Assembly (NCBI GenBank): GCA_022266195.1
Contig: WHVY01000009.1
Coordinates: 1,240,001 to 1,304,000, forward strand
Direction of reading: 5' to 3'
Origin: Tetranychus cinnabarinus
Taxonomy: Eukaryota > Arthropoda > Arachnida > Trombidiformes > Tetranychidae
Length of the DNA stretch: 64,000 bases
A model generated the notes under the pieces. The model did no database searches and had not been told where the DNA came from. It saw only the letters and a program-made list of their open reading frames with translations. Both the position numbers and the translations under genes were made by a program. Shown here in pieces: positions 14,219-25,949 of the stretch; position 1 is the first letter of the stretch, and each line of letters begins with the position of its first letter.

Positions 14219-16142
14219 ATTGTGCACGCTGAGATTCACAAGCTTTTCGAAATCTTTGGCCCTTCTCCACGATCACAAGGATAATGTTGATATGGAAATG
14301 CAACAAATTTACATTACTTTCAAGGCTTGCTGTTAACCTGCGTGTAAAGATTTAATCATCTAATCTTTTGATGATTAATTTCACATTATTGCCATAATTA
14401 TGGTTTTAGTCTTGATTCAGCTGCAAGCGTAGCAGGAAGCTTTTTTCATTTCTCTTTGATTAGCTTCAATTTGAATTAAACATAAACTTGACATGGATAT
14501 TTGTTTTAATTTAACAACTCAAAGAACAAGTGACTATAATTACTTTACCCGCAACTAAAGTAAATATTTTTGCAAATAAACAAAAAAATCTGAATGATTA
14601 CGTTCTTAATCGGATATGCTCATGAAATATTGATGTTTTGTTGCATTTTAATCGTCCGATTATGTTACAAACAAAATACAACATTAAGATTGATAAAGTT
14701 TAATGTTAATTTGTAGTTTTTACGTCTAATTAAATTAATGTGACTTTGAATATAATTAATGTTATTTCATTTCATTGAAAATTGATTTCATTTTCATATT
14801 CCCAATATGATTGCCAATTATCATTCAAAAGTTTCATTGGAACAACATTGGAAATGGAATAACATATTTAATTTTTTACATTTTAATTAGATATGTTTTA
14901 AAGTATTGAAATGGTGTTAAATATCAAAGATTAAAAATAATAAAGACTTCCATTAATTGTAACAAGTTAGATTTTATGAGCTACTCGATTCAAAAAAGTC
15001 GCGCCTCGAATAAAGTTCTGGACAGACTCATTGTTTTCAAAGCAATTCCCCTTCTTATAGAGGAAATTAGACCTGGAAATCGAATGCAAGTCTCTTCATG
15101 AGATGTAACTGTCATGATACATGATCAGCCTAATTTTAATATTCGTAGACTCCACCTTTCTCCAGATGAACCAGCCAACATCAAAGTACCAATTTCAACC
15201 AGTTGACACCATTAAACCTCTCATTGTGTACTAGTTTTTTATAGCTTCAATTGATATTGATCACCATCGAATTGCCTTAAACGACATTACTTAAAAAATT
15301 CTAATTAATCTCGTGTAATACTGTTCACTAAAGTAGTTTACTACCAACATCATCAGTGCACCGGTTTTTGTCAATTTTTGTGTCTCACAGATGATAAGCT
15401 TCCACAACTAAATGACAATGACAATGTCAATGTCACTTGTCAATTCTTGGTTTACATTTTGACTATCCTGGTTTTTGTCACCAAATCTACACTGGATATC
15501 GAATCAGGTTGGATAAATTTGGCTTTTCTTTCTTACTATTTTCTAAATGATAGTTTTGTTCTGACTTCTGTAACCAACCATCAACCAGTATTCTTGATAT
15601 CGCTGTACAGCTAATATTTTTAACCAAGTTTTATAGCCAACTTCAACTGTGTTAATCGTGTCTTTACTATCCCATTGATTTTTAATGATTGACTTTGCAA
15701 TATGAACAGCTAAAAGGGAGGAAAGAGAAATCATTTAGAGATATTGAAAAGAGGCAAACAGACAGATAATTGTGATAAGAGGAGATAAGAAAATGATGAA
15801 AAATATAAAGATGATGGGAATACGAGAGAGATAAGAGGGAGAGAGAAAAGAGAGTTTATTGGCATTGGAGGAATAAATTATTTTCCATGTTTACCTCACA
15901 AGAAGAGAGTTAGAGAAAGAAATTTTCATCATCAAGGTTAATTTCAGTTTCAGGCTACGAAAGGCTATTACAATTCTTTCTTTTTTCCCCTTCTGTCTCA
16001 CTATCCTCTCACTTCTTTTCCTTTTTATGTGTCGCTCATTTCTCTGATTAACTTTGTAACAAAATTTTCCCCTTTCATAAAATCTACAGACTAATCATCA
16101 CCAGTTTCAATTGCTAGGATAACCCAAAGAAATCTTCAAGAT
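14219..16142. other. Intergenic; purine-rich tract upstream of PFKFB
   Basis: About 1.9 kb between two plus-strand genes. A likely poly(A) signal region for the upstream gene lies in the AT-rich part near 14.57 kb. A GA-rich tract runs roughly 15,715-15,860, followed by pyrimidine-rich sequence up to the PFKFB start; a 5' UTR exon could lie here. The open frame at 15.4-15.6 kb has no recognisable content. Confidence 0.5.
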
Positions 16143-19100
16143 ATGGAAAACAACGATAAAGAAGAAGCTAAGCGTGAAAATGGAGTTGAACCTGGTCGTC
16201 CACCAACCCCACAGACATCTTCATCGTCTGCAGCGACATCCCCATCATCGGTTCCAGATCAATCTTCCCAACAAAACAAAACATCTCCTGGATCAAGTCT
16301 ACAAGACCAGCAAACACAAACCAAAAATTCTCGAGCTCCAAAACAAGGATTAATGCAGCAATTAACCCCTCAACAGATTCAACAATTGCAACAAGCCAAA
16401 CAGCAAACTCAACAACAAAAACAGGCTGATGGACCTTCTCGGAAGATATCACAGTCAAGTGGAGCCAAACCTTTTCCAATTCGAGGTTATTAGTAGTTAT
16501 TAATTATTAATTGTGCATGTGTGTGTTTGTTGTTACCATCATCATATTACAACACAGGAAATTAAGATTGAAGAGTATAGTCTTGTTTAAAATCAAATGT
16601 TTCTTTCTAATTTATCCCGGGATTACAGGTGATCGAACCACGAGTTATGTTAACATACCCCATATTATTGCCATGGTTGGTTTGCCTGCCAGGGGTAAAA
16701 CGTATATTGCCAAAAAGTTGACCCGATACCTTAACTGGATTGGAATAAAAACTCGGGTGTTTAATGTTGGTGAATATCGTCGTCAAGCAACTGAAGCTTA
16801 CAAAAATCATGATTTCTTTAGACCTGATAATAAAGAAGCAATGGTTATTAGAAAGTAAGTCAAATTATTTACAATAACAAAGCTGAATTATCTTTGATTT
16901 ATGATAGTATTATATATGATCTACGAAAGATTTTTTTCTGTTATTATTTTGATTCATAAACTTATTTACCTCTGATTATTATGTAACTTTATAATGATTG
17001 AAATATCTTTTATTTTCCAGTAAGTGTGCTTTAGATGCCCTTGAAGATATGTGTAGTTGGCTGACTGAGGGTAACGGTGAAGTGGCCGTTTACGATGCTA
17101 CCAATACAACTTTTTACCGGCGCCAGTTGATTTACGATTTTGTTGTTGAAAAATATGGCTACAAATTGTTTTTCGTTGAATCAATCTGTGAAGATCCAGA
17201 GATTGTTGAAGCCAATATTCGGGTCAGAAGATATCTTTGCTTTGCCCCAATTTTACTTTGCAATTATCATCCCGCCTTTATCAGCCTTTAAGAAATGAGT
17301 GAATTTCAAGTGTGTTTCATTTCCCAGGAAAATTTTCTCAATGCTTTACCGAACTTTTCAATCGCAGCTATTAGCTATTATAAGATTAGCCTCAAATTCA
17401 TATTGCCAAACAAAACAGTACCAAATGTTGAAGTAAAATCATGCCAAGAACTTTCGAACATCTATTTATGTAAATAAGAGCACCTGAGAAAAATGAAAAG
17501 AAAATAATTACGTTAGTAATGAGGAAAACTTAAACATTGTCTGAATCAATCGAAATTAGCTTTTCGTTAGCAACTGATTAATTACAAAGGTGTGTTGGTG
17601 ACGCTTTTCCTAGTGATGACAGAGATAATTGATTTTGATTAACATCGCACCAAGAACAGGATGAAGACTTGTCATAACTTGTCTGGATTCAATTTTTATT
17701 GTCTCCAACCAGTTTTTATTGGCAGAATAAAAGAAAAGTTATGTGCTTTTTCTGCTCAATCATACTGACATGAATCTAGATGTGATTATCTTGTTGATTC
17801 TAGATATCTATTCGGAAATCATCCAGATCATCAATTCTAGATTAAATGTCACCGAAATCCTTAAAACAATGGTTCACATTTTTCACCATTAGACTGCAGT
17901 CACTTGCAACTCCTTCACCATTTTAATGCAAACATTTTCATTACAGGAGGTTAAAGTTCATAGTCCGGATTATCGTAACATGGCTCAAGATAAGGCATTA
18001 CAGGATTTCCTCCAGCGTATTGAGCATTACAAGGAAGCATATCAAACACTAGAGGAAGATAAAGAAAAGGATTATTCTTTTATGAAGATTTTTAATGCTG
18101 GTGAAAAGGTTTTAGTCCATCGTCACGAAGGCCACATACAGTCAAGAGTGGTTTATTACTTGATGAACATTCACATTACACCCAGATCAATTTACTTAAC
18201 TCGTCACGGTGAAAGTGTCTACAATCTACAGGGAAGAATTGGCGGTGACTCTGAGCTTTCTGAAAGAGGATGTCAATATGCCAAAGCTTTAGCTCAATAT
18301 ATTTCAGAGCAAAAAATTCCACGTCTACGAGTATGGACATCTCAATTGAAACGAACCATTCAAACAGCTGAAAGTATTCGAGCTCCTCAGGAAAGATGGA
18401 AGGCTCTCAATGAAATCGACGCCGGAATTTGCGAGGAAATGACTTATGAAGAAATTCAAGAGAAGTATCCAGAAGAGTTCGCATTGCGTGATCAGGACAA
18501 GTTTCATTATCGTTATCCTAAAGGAGAGGTTAGTACAGTCTTTGAATCCCACTTTCTTCCTCTTCAAAGCACAGCAAATCTGCAAGCAATAAAAATTTAT
18601 CAGAAAATCAATTAATTCTCCAATGTTTTGTTTATAGTCATATGAAGATTTGGTAGCTCGCTTGGAACCAGTCATTATGGAACTAGAGAGACAAGAAAAT
18701 GTTTTAGTGGTGGCTCATCAAGCTGTTCTTCGATGTCTTTTGGCCTACTTCTTGGACAAGAGTTCAGGTAAGCACAATATAACTTAACTATTAATCATAG
18801 CTTTTAATTGACTAAAAAGGTGTAAAAGGGAATGGGATGGACTTGTAAATATTGAGCATACGTAATTCAAAAGATTGATTGGTTAGGTTCAGCTACAAGA
18901 AATAGCAGAGTAGGACATAATTTCAACGATATTTACAGGTTTCCGAATCCTGAATTAACATCAGAAATGAGAATCATTACAACTTGTTGAAATGCTACTC
19001 TTTGCAATCTGTATTGAAAGATTGTCTAAGCTTCATCATTATGAGAGTAATCTGTACTTTCTCGATTAATATAAAAGTTTTTAGCTCAGTATGTGATAAC

Positions 19101-21908
19101 CATAAAATTAATAAAACATGATAATCAGCCAGCTGAATAACTAACAATTCAACTCACCTTATAAACAGTATATCGAAATTTTGAAATAGTTAGTCATTTC
19201 TTCTAATAGTATTGCTTGTAGTTACGAGTCGCTTTGTTGTCCATTGTTGATTAATAGATTGTGTTGATTCTGATTAAATATTTGAAATGATCCATTGAAC
19301 AAATCAGTCACAATTTACATGATTGATCTTAGACTTTGTATTCCTCCTTCTCCTTTCCCTTCCTTAGCTGAGATGCCAGTAATCAAAACTCCATTACATA
19401 CCATCATCAAGTTGACACCAGTGGCTTATGGTTGCAACATTGAGGAAATAGTTGTTCCAATTGATGCAGTCGATGATCACAAGCTTCTATGACATAAAGA
19501 GAGAGTGAATAAAATAAAATAAATTAAATTATATTAAAAATTAAATCAATAATGGCATAGCAATACAGTAACAGAATCAAAGAAACAAAAAACAAGATTT
19601 GTTATGAACGATGACTAATTAAAAAAGCTTACCTTAAGCGGGAAAATTGAGACTTCAAAAGAGTTTAAAAAAATGAGAGTAAAGATAAAAGATGTTAAAT
19701 GTTGATGATGGAATAATAGTTTGCTAGAAAGACAACAATTGACTGATAAACAAACACGCAATATAATTAATTCTAATACTCCTGAAAATGAAATTAACTT
19801 TAACTTCAACTCGACAAGCCTTCAAAAATCCCTCTCTTTAACTGACCATTTTCATTGGTAACTACTAATCACTTTGACTACCAAGCTTTTTGTCAAATCA
19901 TACGATTTAAAACTAAATCCACTCGGATTATTATTAACACAAGGAGCGGCAACCTAAATATCTTCTGGCTTCACAACCCGATTAAATCATCACCATAAAA
20001 CTAAATCTTGTTCCATCCAAAATCAAAGACATTATGATAGTTTGCTAATTGTTGCGAGATCACTTCTTTCACTAACCCAATGCTATTGTCGATAAAAATA
20101 TATTTCTGTTAAAATGATTGCAATTTTAAAAGGTGTTAGCTAACAAGTTATATTGGACATTCTGTTAACTAAGCTCAATTGCTTGAAATAATTTACCTAT
20201 TTTCAGTTATAAATTCAATAAGGCTGCTCAGTAACATGATGTTGAATATGAAACTTGCTGTTACATATGAAAATATAAAAATACAATCAAAAACAGTCGA
20301 GTACATAAAACTGTTCTTTGCTGATCTATCGATTAAATACCATTAAATTGTAAACAAATCTTTAGATGGTTTTAATCATTTGTGATCTGCATATTTATAT
20401 AAATTAGACTTACATCGTATCTTTGTTAAATATACATCGATTTGAAATTTATGAATTTAAATCTGAAAAAATAATCAAATATTGCGCCTTTGAAACTGAA
20501 ACATTTAACGGACAATTTTTGCTACTCGACTGTAATTGTAAACATCTGTAACTTATTTTGAAAAGTCAAAGTACAAATAAAGGGTGTAACGGATAAAAAA
20601 TTACTTTTATCTCAAAAATGATATCTAGGAAGACGAAGATGACACTGATAAAAATCCGAAGAAAGAGAAAAGAACGTCGAAAATTATTCCCTAAGGTCAA
20701 AACACGTTTTTATCAGTGTCATCTTCATCTTCTTAGATAACATTTTTGAGATAAAAGTAATTTTTTATCCGTTACACCCTTTACATTAAAACTAAAGATT
20801 TTAAAAATACTCCAGTTATTGTAATTAAATTAAGCAATTAACAGCTGTTAACACTTAACAATTTTGATTTAAAAAGTTTGTTGAATAGACATATCTAAAT
20901 GTACTATAAACTGTTAACTGTTTACAAGCATAACTTGTGATTATATAAATTTAAAATGAAGTAACCTATTATTGATAATGATTATATAATTGTTCATATT
21001 TTTGTTTCCATGTTTCAATATTTTACTGTTTTCATTTTCCCCTCCATAGATACCTTTATAAAACACCAACCATTTACGTCGTTTTCCCATTGAAATTTTT
21101 GTCTTTATCCATTATTTGGTGAAGAAACACACAATTGAATCTTAAGTCTTGTACATTAATTAATAAATGTCATTTGTTTTCAACCATTTTTTTCTTTCTC
21201 TTCTTTTCTCTTTTTCTTTCTCTATTGTAGAAGATCTTCCTTATTTGAGGGTTCCATTACACACAATAATTAAATTAACTCCAATTGCCTATGGGTGCGA
21301 GGTTACCGAATACAAGGTTCCCATTGAAGCGGTTAACACTCATCGAGAGAAACCTAAGGTGAGGAAATTATCATGGAATGAAGAAGAGAGAAATTTAATG
21401 AAATTAGAAAGTTTTAAATATAAATAACTAATAATTAGAAAAAGAAGGGAACAGTAAGAAAAAATAAAACCAGAATAATTACCAGAATGTGAGATAACTG
21501 TATAGACACATCAAGCTTCTACTCATCACATGTTTGCTGTTACCTAGCAATCCTTTTTGCACTGTTTGTTCAATTCCGTTAATAGGTCACTTATTAAGTG
21601 TTATAGCTCATCTTTATGTTTTGTGTCGTTGATGTTATATTTGTCTTAATCGTATCTTAAATTCATGTTACAAATCACATGTTTCACTAGTCTTATAGTC
21701 TGTCTTTTGTCGTTTCTTTTGTACCCTTTCCTTCCATTGTTTCTTTTGTGATTGTTTCTTTTTACAGGTTAGGCCAGAATTGCCGTTTTCATCCTATCCT
21801 CATAGATCATCACTTGTTGATGTTCTGGCTTTAACATTGAGCCAGGAAAAGGCTGGTCTCAGGCGTCATTCCTCAACACCCAGGAACTCTGATTATTACA
21901 AATATTAG
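16143..21908 (+). CDS. PFKFB: 6-phosphofructo-2-kinase/fructose-2,6-bisphosphatase, long isoform
   Basis: Long isoform: join(16143..16485, 16629..16854, 17021..17222, 17947..18528, 18638..18767, 21231..21358, 21768..21908), 583 aa, in phase throughout. Residues 1-115 are a Pro/Ser/Gln-rich extension containing a Gln-rich run. The 2-kinase domain follows with Walker A GLPARGKT (132-139) and DATNTT. The bisphosphatase domain has RHGES (343-347, phospho-acceptor His344), GRIGGDSELS, NEIDAGICEEMTYEEI and VVAHQAVLR. Both active sites look complete, so the enzyme should make and break fructose 2,6-bisphosphate, the cytosolic signal setting glycolytic flux. A shorter isoform uses a different last exon (separate entry). 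The Ser-rich C-terminal exon (RRHSSTPRNS) has phosphorylation-like motifs, as kinase-regulated PFKFB tails do. Confidence 0.93.
19368..19492 (+). CDS. PFKFB: PFKFB alternative terminal exon 6a (short isoform)
   Basis: After the acceptor CTTAG this exon joins exon 5 (donor at 18767) in phase and reads TPLHTIIKLTPVAYGCNIEE, ending in a TGA. The product would be 535 aa. It encodes the same bisphosphatase segment as exon 6b (VPLHTIIKLTPIAYGCEVTE), so the two are duplicated, mutually exclusive versions. A canonical AATAAA starts 16 bases past the stop, which supports its use as a real last exon. Its C-terminus is short and lacks the Ser-rich tail of the long isoform. Confidence 0.85.
19508..19513 (+). 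terminator. Poly(A) signal after PFKFB exon 6a
   Basis: AATAAA lies immediately downstream of the exon 6a stop codon, inside an AATAAA/AATAAAT-rich stretch. It fits cleavage and polyadenylation of the short PFKFB transcript. Confidence 0.6.
20579..20782. repeat. 204-bp foldback element with 76-bp inverted arms
   Basis: Left arm 20579-20654 begins AAAGGGTGTAACGGAT. Right arm 20707-20782 is its near-perfect reverse complement, ending ATCCGTTACACCCTTT. A 52-base unrelated spacer separates the arms. I count only a few mismatches or length differences (for example GACGAAGATG against CATCTTCATC). Size and structure fit a foldback MITE or a palindromic non-autonomous transposon. No clear target-site duplication is visible. 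It lies between PFKFB alternative exons 6a and 6b. No protein is encoded. Confidence 0.85.
21231..21358 (+). CDS. PFKFB: PFKFB alternative exon 6b
   Basis: The acceptor ATTGTAG follows a long pyrimidine tract. The exon joins exon 5 in phase and encodes EDLPYLRVPLHTIIKL and on to HREKPK, where the AAG|GTGAGG donor leads to exon 7b at 21768. If that donor is skipped, the frame runs on to a stop at 21427, and an AATAAA at 21463 follows, so a third 3' end is possible. This exon matches the usual PFKFB sequence (TPVAYGC...VNTHR) better than 6a at its end. Confidence 0.88.
21463..21468 (+). terminator. Possible intronic poly(A) signal after PFKFB exon 6b
   Basis: AATAAA lies 36 bases past the stop reached by reading through the exon 6b donor. 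It could end an isoform that retains the start of the intron. Support is only the motif and its position. Confidence 0.35.
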
Positions 21909-23691
21909 CGAAAATAGAGCGAAATCAAGATCACACGGATGGATTTTCCCTTGATGATCTTTTCGTTTTTCAGTGTGGTCATTTGGCACTGATATTATTG
22001 ATTATTCTTGTTGAACGAAACTCATATAGCCAAGAAAAAAAATTATTCGTAACGTCAAACTTCTTAGAGCTTATCAATCCCTCCGAATTCATTGATGACT
22101 TTGGTTTCTTCATCAATTTTTCCATTTTGTCCACATTCATTCGTCTTGCCTTGCAACTTAGAGCTTCTACTATTCAAGTGATACAGCAACAAACCACCAA
22201 TAATTCATCGTACACTGTTAACTAGCAAATTGGTCCTGATTTACAAAACAAGTAATTTGTGTCTTTGTGCCTACTTGGGTTAACACATTTTTTTCTGGGA
22301 AACTTATTGCTACATGTTCATTTAATCTCTCAAATGCTACAGATTAGCAATTCTACTTCAATCATCGTGTACTTAATGAATTATATCTCATTTGTCAAGC
22401 CACCTGACTTTTAATCCCTGTCTTTGGTAGAATCTGATAACCCATGAAACCTAATCTTTTCAAGTTTTTGCCAATTGTTTCTTTGATTCCTTGTTTTCCT
22501 TCTCATTTCTACCTCTTTCCATACGATCTCTGTTAACTGTACGCTAATCTCATTGCTTTTGATCTAACAATCTTCCCTCAACCCGATTCAATCGTTCATG
22601 CTTCAATGTTTTCAACCTTTTTGTTTTCTTTCCAAATCATTGTTTATTGATTGTTGAATATGTTTTAGCTTAAATGATTTTATTTGTATTTCTTGTGTTT
22701 TCATTCCTATCATATGTTTGATCCTTTTTTTGTTTTTTTAGTGTAGTTGGTAAATTTAAGTAAATATCCATTAATGATCTAATCAAATTTTGCTTAATGC
22801 TGTCAAATATGTTATTTTTATGTCCACTGATCCATGCTTGTTTCAGCTTCAATCTAATTGCATCTTCTTCCCCAAATAGAACTGTAGCCGACATAGAACT
22901 GCCGACGAGGCTCTGACGACCGTTCCATCTCATCCAATGTGAAAAAGATGAGTTTGATTATTGGGAGAAGATTGAATGAAAAAATGAATTGGAAAATTGG
23001 TGGACAAATCAATGGATATGATGATTAATCTGTATCGAATTATTATATAAAAATTGTATGCATCTTAATAAGAAATTTGTTTAGATTTTATATCACATTT
23101 AATTGTAAAATTTTATTTTGTAATCGTAATTATTATATGGTGATAAATTATTGTTTCAATATTGATTAACAGTCGACTTGTCTTACAATTAAAAACTAAG
23201 TCAATATTTCAAATCAATTGTTTGATTCGGGTTTTCAGGCCTTTATATACCATTGAAATATAACATTACCATAGAGAAGAGAATTAAAAGATTTCGATCA
23301 AATGAATAAATTGTAGAGTACTTTTTGGTCATCACAAGGACAGAATACGTTTTTTGGTCTTCAAGTTTGGGGTTTCGTCGGTTTAAGTTGATAAATAAAT
23401 AAAATGGCACGCAATAAATTAATATTAACAAACAGATAACAAATTAATGACGGTAAGATGTATAGGAATTGATAGTATTTGGTCAAGAATTGGAGATATC
23501 TTTGTAAAAGGAATAGCTGTGTTGGAGAAATGACTTTGACGTTGATGACAAGACTTGTGATAAGCATGGTTCTCAGCAAAAATGCTCAGTTTCCATTTTG
23601 GTTTGCCTTTGATTCTCAAAGCCAAAAATAATGCTTTAAATAGCGTAAGAGCTGAAATGTCGCGATGATTAAAAAACTGCCAAAGAAAATT
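21909..23691. other. Intergenic between convergent genes
   Basis: The 3' sides of PFKFB (plus) and Ric-8 (minus) meet here. It probably holds the PFKFB 3' UTR followed by AT-rich spacer. Frames of 60-90 codons on both strands overlap each other and have no domain or splice context. Confidence 0.55.
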
Positions 23692-25824
23692 TCAATCGGA
23701 ATCTTCTTTAGATTCGATTTCCAATTTTTCAAGATTGCCTTGAGCAAGCTCAAGGATATGCTCAACAGGATGGGGTTTACCATCTTCACCAATCCGACAA
23801 GGTTGGACGATGCCAGTTCTACATTTGAAGACAAATAAATTTCATCAGAATAATGGTTCAAAGTATGCTATATCATAATAATGATAATGAATGAAAAACA
23901 AACCTGTGAAGTTTATCCATCATGTTGACGAGCTTCATAGCTTCGTATTCTTTCTCTTCTTGGCTCATTCCTTCCATTGGATTAGGTCTTTCTGGCTCAT
24001 AATATCCTGTGACTGGATTAATCCTAGAAAATAGATGAACAATAAATATGAGTAAATGATGAATTGAGAGAAGAAAATTGCTTGAGATCAACATACTTTT
24101 CTTTCACTTTCAAATACTCTTCAGTGTCGCTGTCTTCAGATTCACTTGAGTAGCTTCCTTTTCCTCGACCGCCCAGCATAAGACCGCGATTTGCTAATAA
24201 ACCAGCAGCATTGCCGTAACCAGTGTATTTGATAAGCCTTTGAACACTTTCTTTACACAATATAAACAGAAAGTCGGCAACCATCTCTTTCACATCAGTG
24301 TTTGGGTTGGTCATAAGTCTAACCAATTTATTGCGAAGAGTTTCACCATCTTCTGGCCTATTTTTAACATCCCGTAATGGTGGAAGAATTTGACTTCTCA
24401 GATACTTTCTAATTATCCGATTAGTTCGAGCCATATTGCTCAAACAAGTTAATACTGGTGAGAGTAATTCTTGTAATCCTTTGTATGGTTTAAGGGGCTG
24501 TAAAATAAAATTAATTTTGAAAGATTAAAAAGATGTATTATTTAAAAGAAGCTTGAATTAATTACCTTTTCAAGACGTTTATCAAGAAACTCCAACAAAA
24601 CGGCGATGGCTTCTACATTCTTATCTTCGTATTCATATTTTGGGTTGTCTATTCGACCGATTTCTTCAATTGGAACCAAAAGCTCCTCATAACAAGAGGA
24701 AGGTAAGTTTGTAAATAAGTTGATCGTATGGTTGAGCATTTCTTCACGCTTCTCTTTTGTTTCAGTTTCAGTTAAAAGAAGATCATGAAGAATACCAACG
24801 AGTCTGAGAAAATGAGCTTCCTCAACCTAATTAAATGAATGAAAATGAATTGATTGAAAATAATTAGATATTGAAAGTAGATTGAAGATAAATATTTCAC
24901 AGAAAAACTCACCTCATCTAAATACACTCGGTCGCAAGTTACTGTCAGGTTGAAAAGTACTTTCAAAACTTCACAGCATAGATCCACGGAAGAATTATCA
25001 AGACTATGAGAATCCTTGTCTTTTTTAGTATTAGTTTGTTCAGTAGAATGGGAATTCACTTCAACAGTAACTTTGGCTTTATCCTTTTTTCGTTTTCTTT
25101 GGCTCTTTTTTGAAGGTTTTTGTCCTGGTTCTTCAGCTTCTTTTAGTATCAGATCAACCGCTTCCATCAAATAGATTAACCCATGATATTGATCACGAAT
25201 TTTGGGACGTGTTTCTGGACAAAGAGCTGTTATGAGAAACAAAATTCTCAAATCAAAATATTTAACCTCAGTAGGCAATTGTGGATCTTTGTACATTTTT
25301 AGTCTCAACATAATTCCATCAATGCAGGAATTATTGCAACAAATGTGTCGAACGGCAGGACTATTATAAACAAGGTTACAAAGACATTTTAGTGATTCAA
25401 CCACAACCCGGGCGTCAAAATTGTCACTATTGTAAGTCAGATTTTCTTGTTCTCCAACTAAACGAGATAGGTGCATTAAGATTTCAATTCGATCCGCGGT
25501 AAACAGCTCATCTAATCCATTTTTATCACGTGAGAGTATTCTTAGTGTTGTTAATAGAACAGGATAGTGTTTCTGATGTGCTGGATCCTTGAGATGCCGG
25601 AAGATATGAGCGGCAAGTTTATTTTTCTTTGCCACTGGCTCTTGAATAGTAGAGACTTGAGCCCACTAAAAAAATATAATCATAGTAAAGATGCGACATC
25701 AGAAAAAAAAACAAAATTGAATAACTGTTGTCATACATACCTGTAAATTGAAACCTGTCAAACTGTCCACAATATCTTTGATTGTGCCAACAGTAAAAGA
25801 ATCCAAAACTCGGTCCATATCCAT
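23692..25824 (-). CDS. ric-8: Ric-8 (synembryn), G-alpha chaperone and exchange factor (6 exons)
   Basis: Model: complement(join(23692..23818, 23904..24023, 24097..24497, 24566..24826, 24913..25665, 25741..25824)), 581 aa. All introns are GT-AG and the frame closes on a TGA. Ric-8 landmarks in order: DELFTADRIEILMHLS, SLKCLCNLVYNS, YFDLRILFLITAL, PRETRP-like PETRPKI, a Lys/Arg-rich acidic loop (SKKSQRKRKKDK), LCCEVLKVLFNLTV, RLVGILHDLLL, LTCLSNMARTNRIIRKYLR, LPPLRD, MVADFLFILCKE, and the C-terminal TGYGNAAGLLANRGLM and NPMEGMSQEEKEYEA with DKLHR. The protein is an armadillo-type helical repeat that folds nascent G-alpha subunits and acts as a guanine exchange factor in the cytosol and at the cortex. 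The tail has acidic Ser clusters (SSESEDSDTEE), the type of site phosphorylated by CK2 in vertebrate Ric-8. Introns are all under 100 bases. Confidence 0.95.
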
Positions 25825-25928
25825 GATGGTGATTTAACAAAAATGATGGCACAGAGAAACCTCACTAATTCAAATAATTAAAGGTAAATTAGACGTCAAA
25901 CAGGTAGTTTATATTATGACATCTATAT

Positions 25929-25949
25929 AGCTGCTATATTATAGCAGCT
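25929..25949. repeat. 21-bp palindrome upstream of Ric-8
   Basis: Nine-base arms AGCTGCTAT and ATAGCAGCT flank a three-base centre. It lies about 105 bases upstream of the Ric-8 start codon. It could be a chance palindrome or a protein-binding site; nothing else in the sequence decides this. Confidence 0.4.

Noticed and set aside
22670..22933. 87-codon minus-strand frame
   Set aside because: It lies in the convergent 3' region of two genes, has no recognisable content and ends in low-complexity Lys/Asn sequence.
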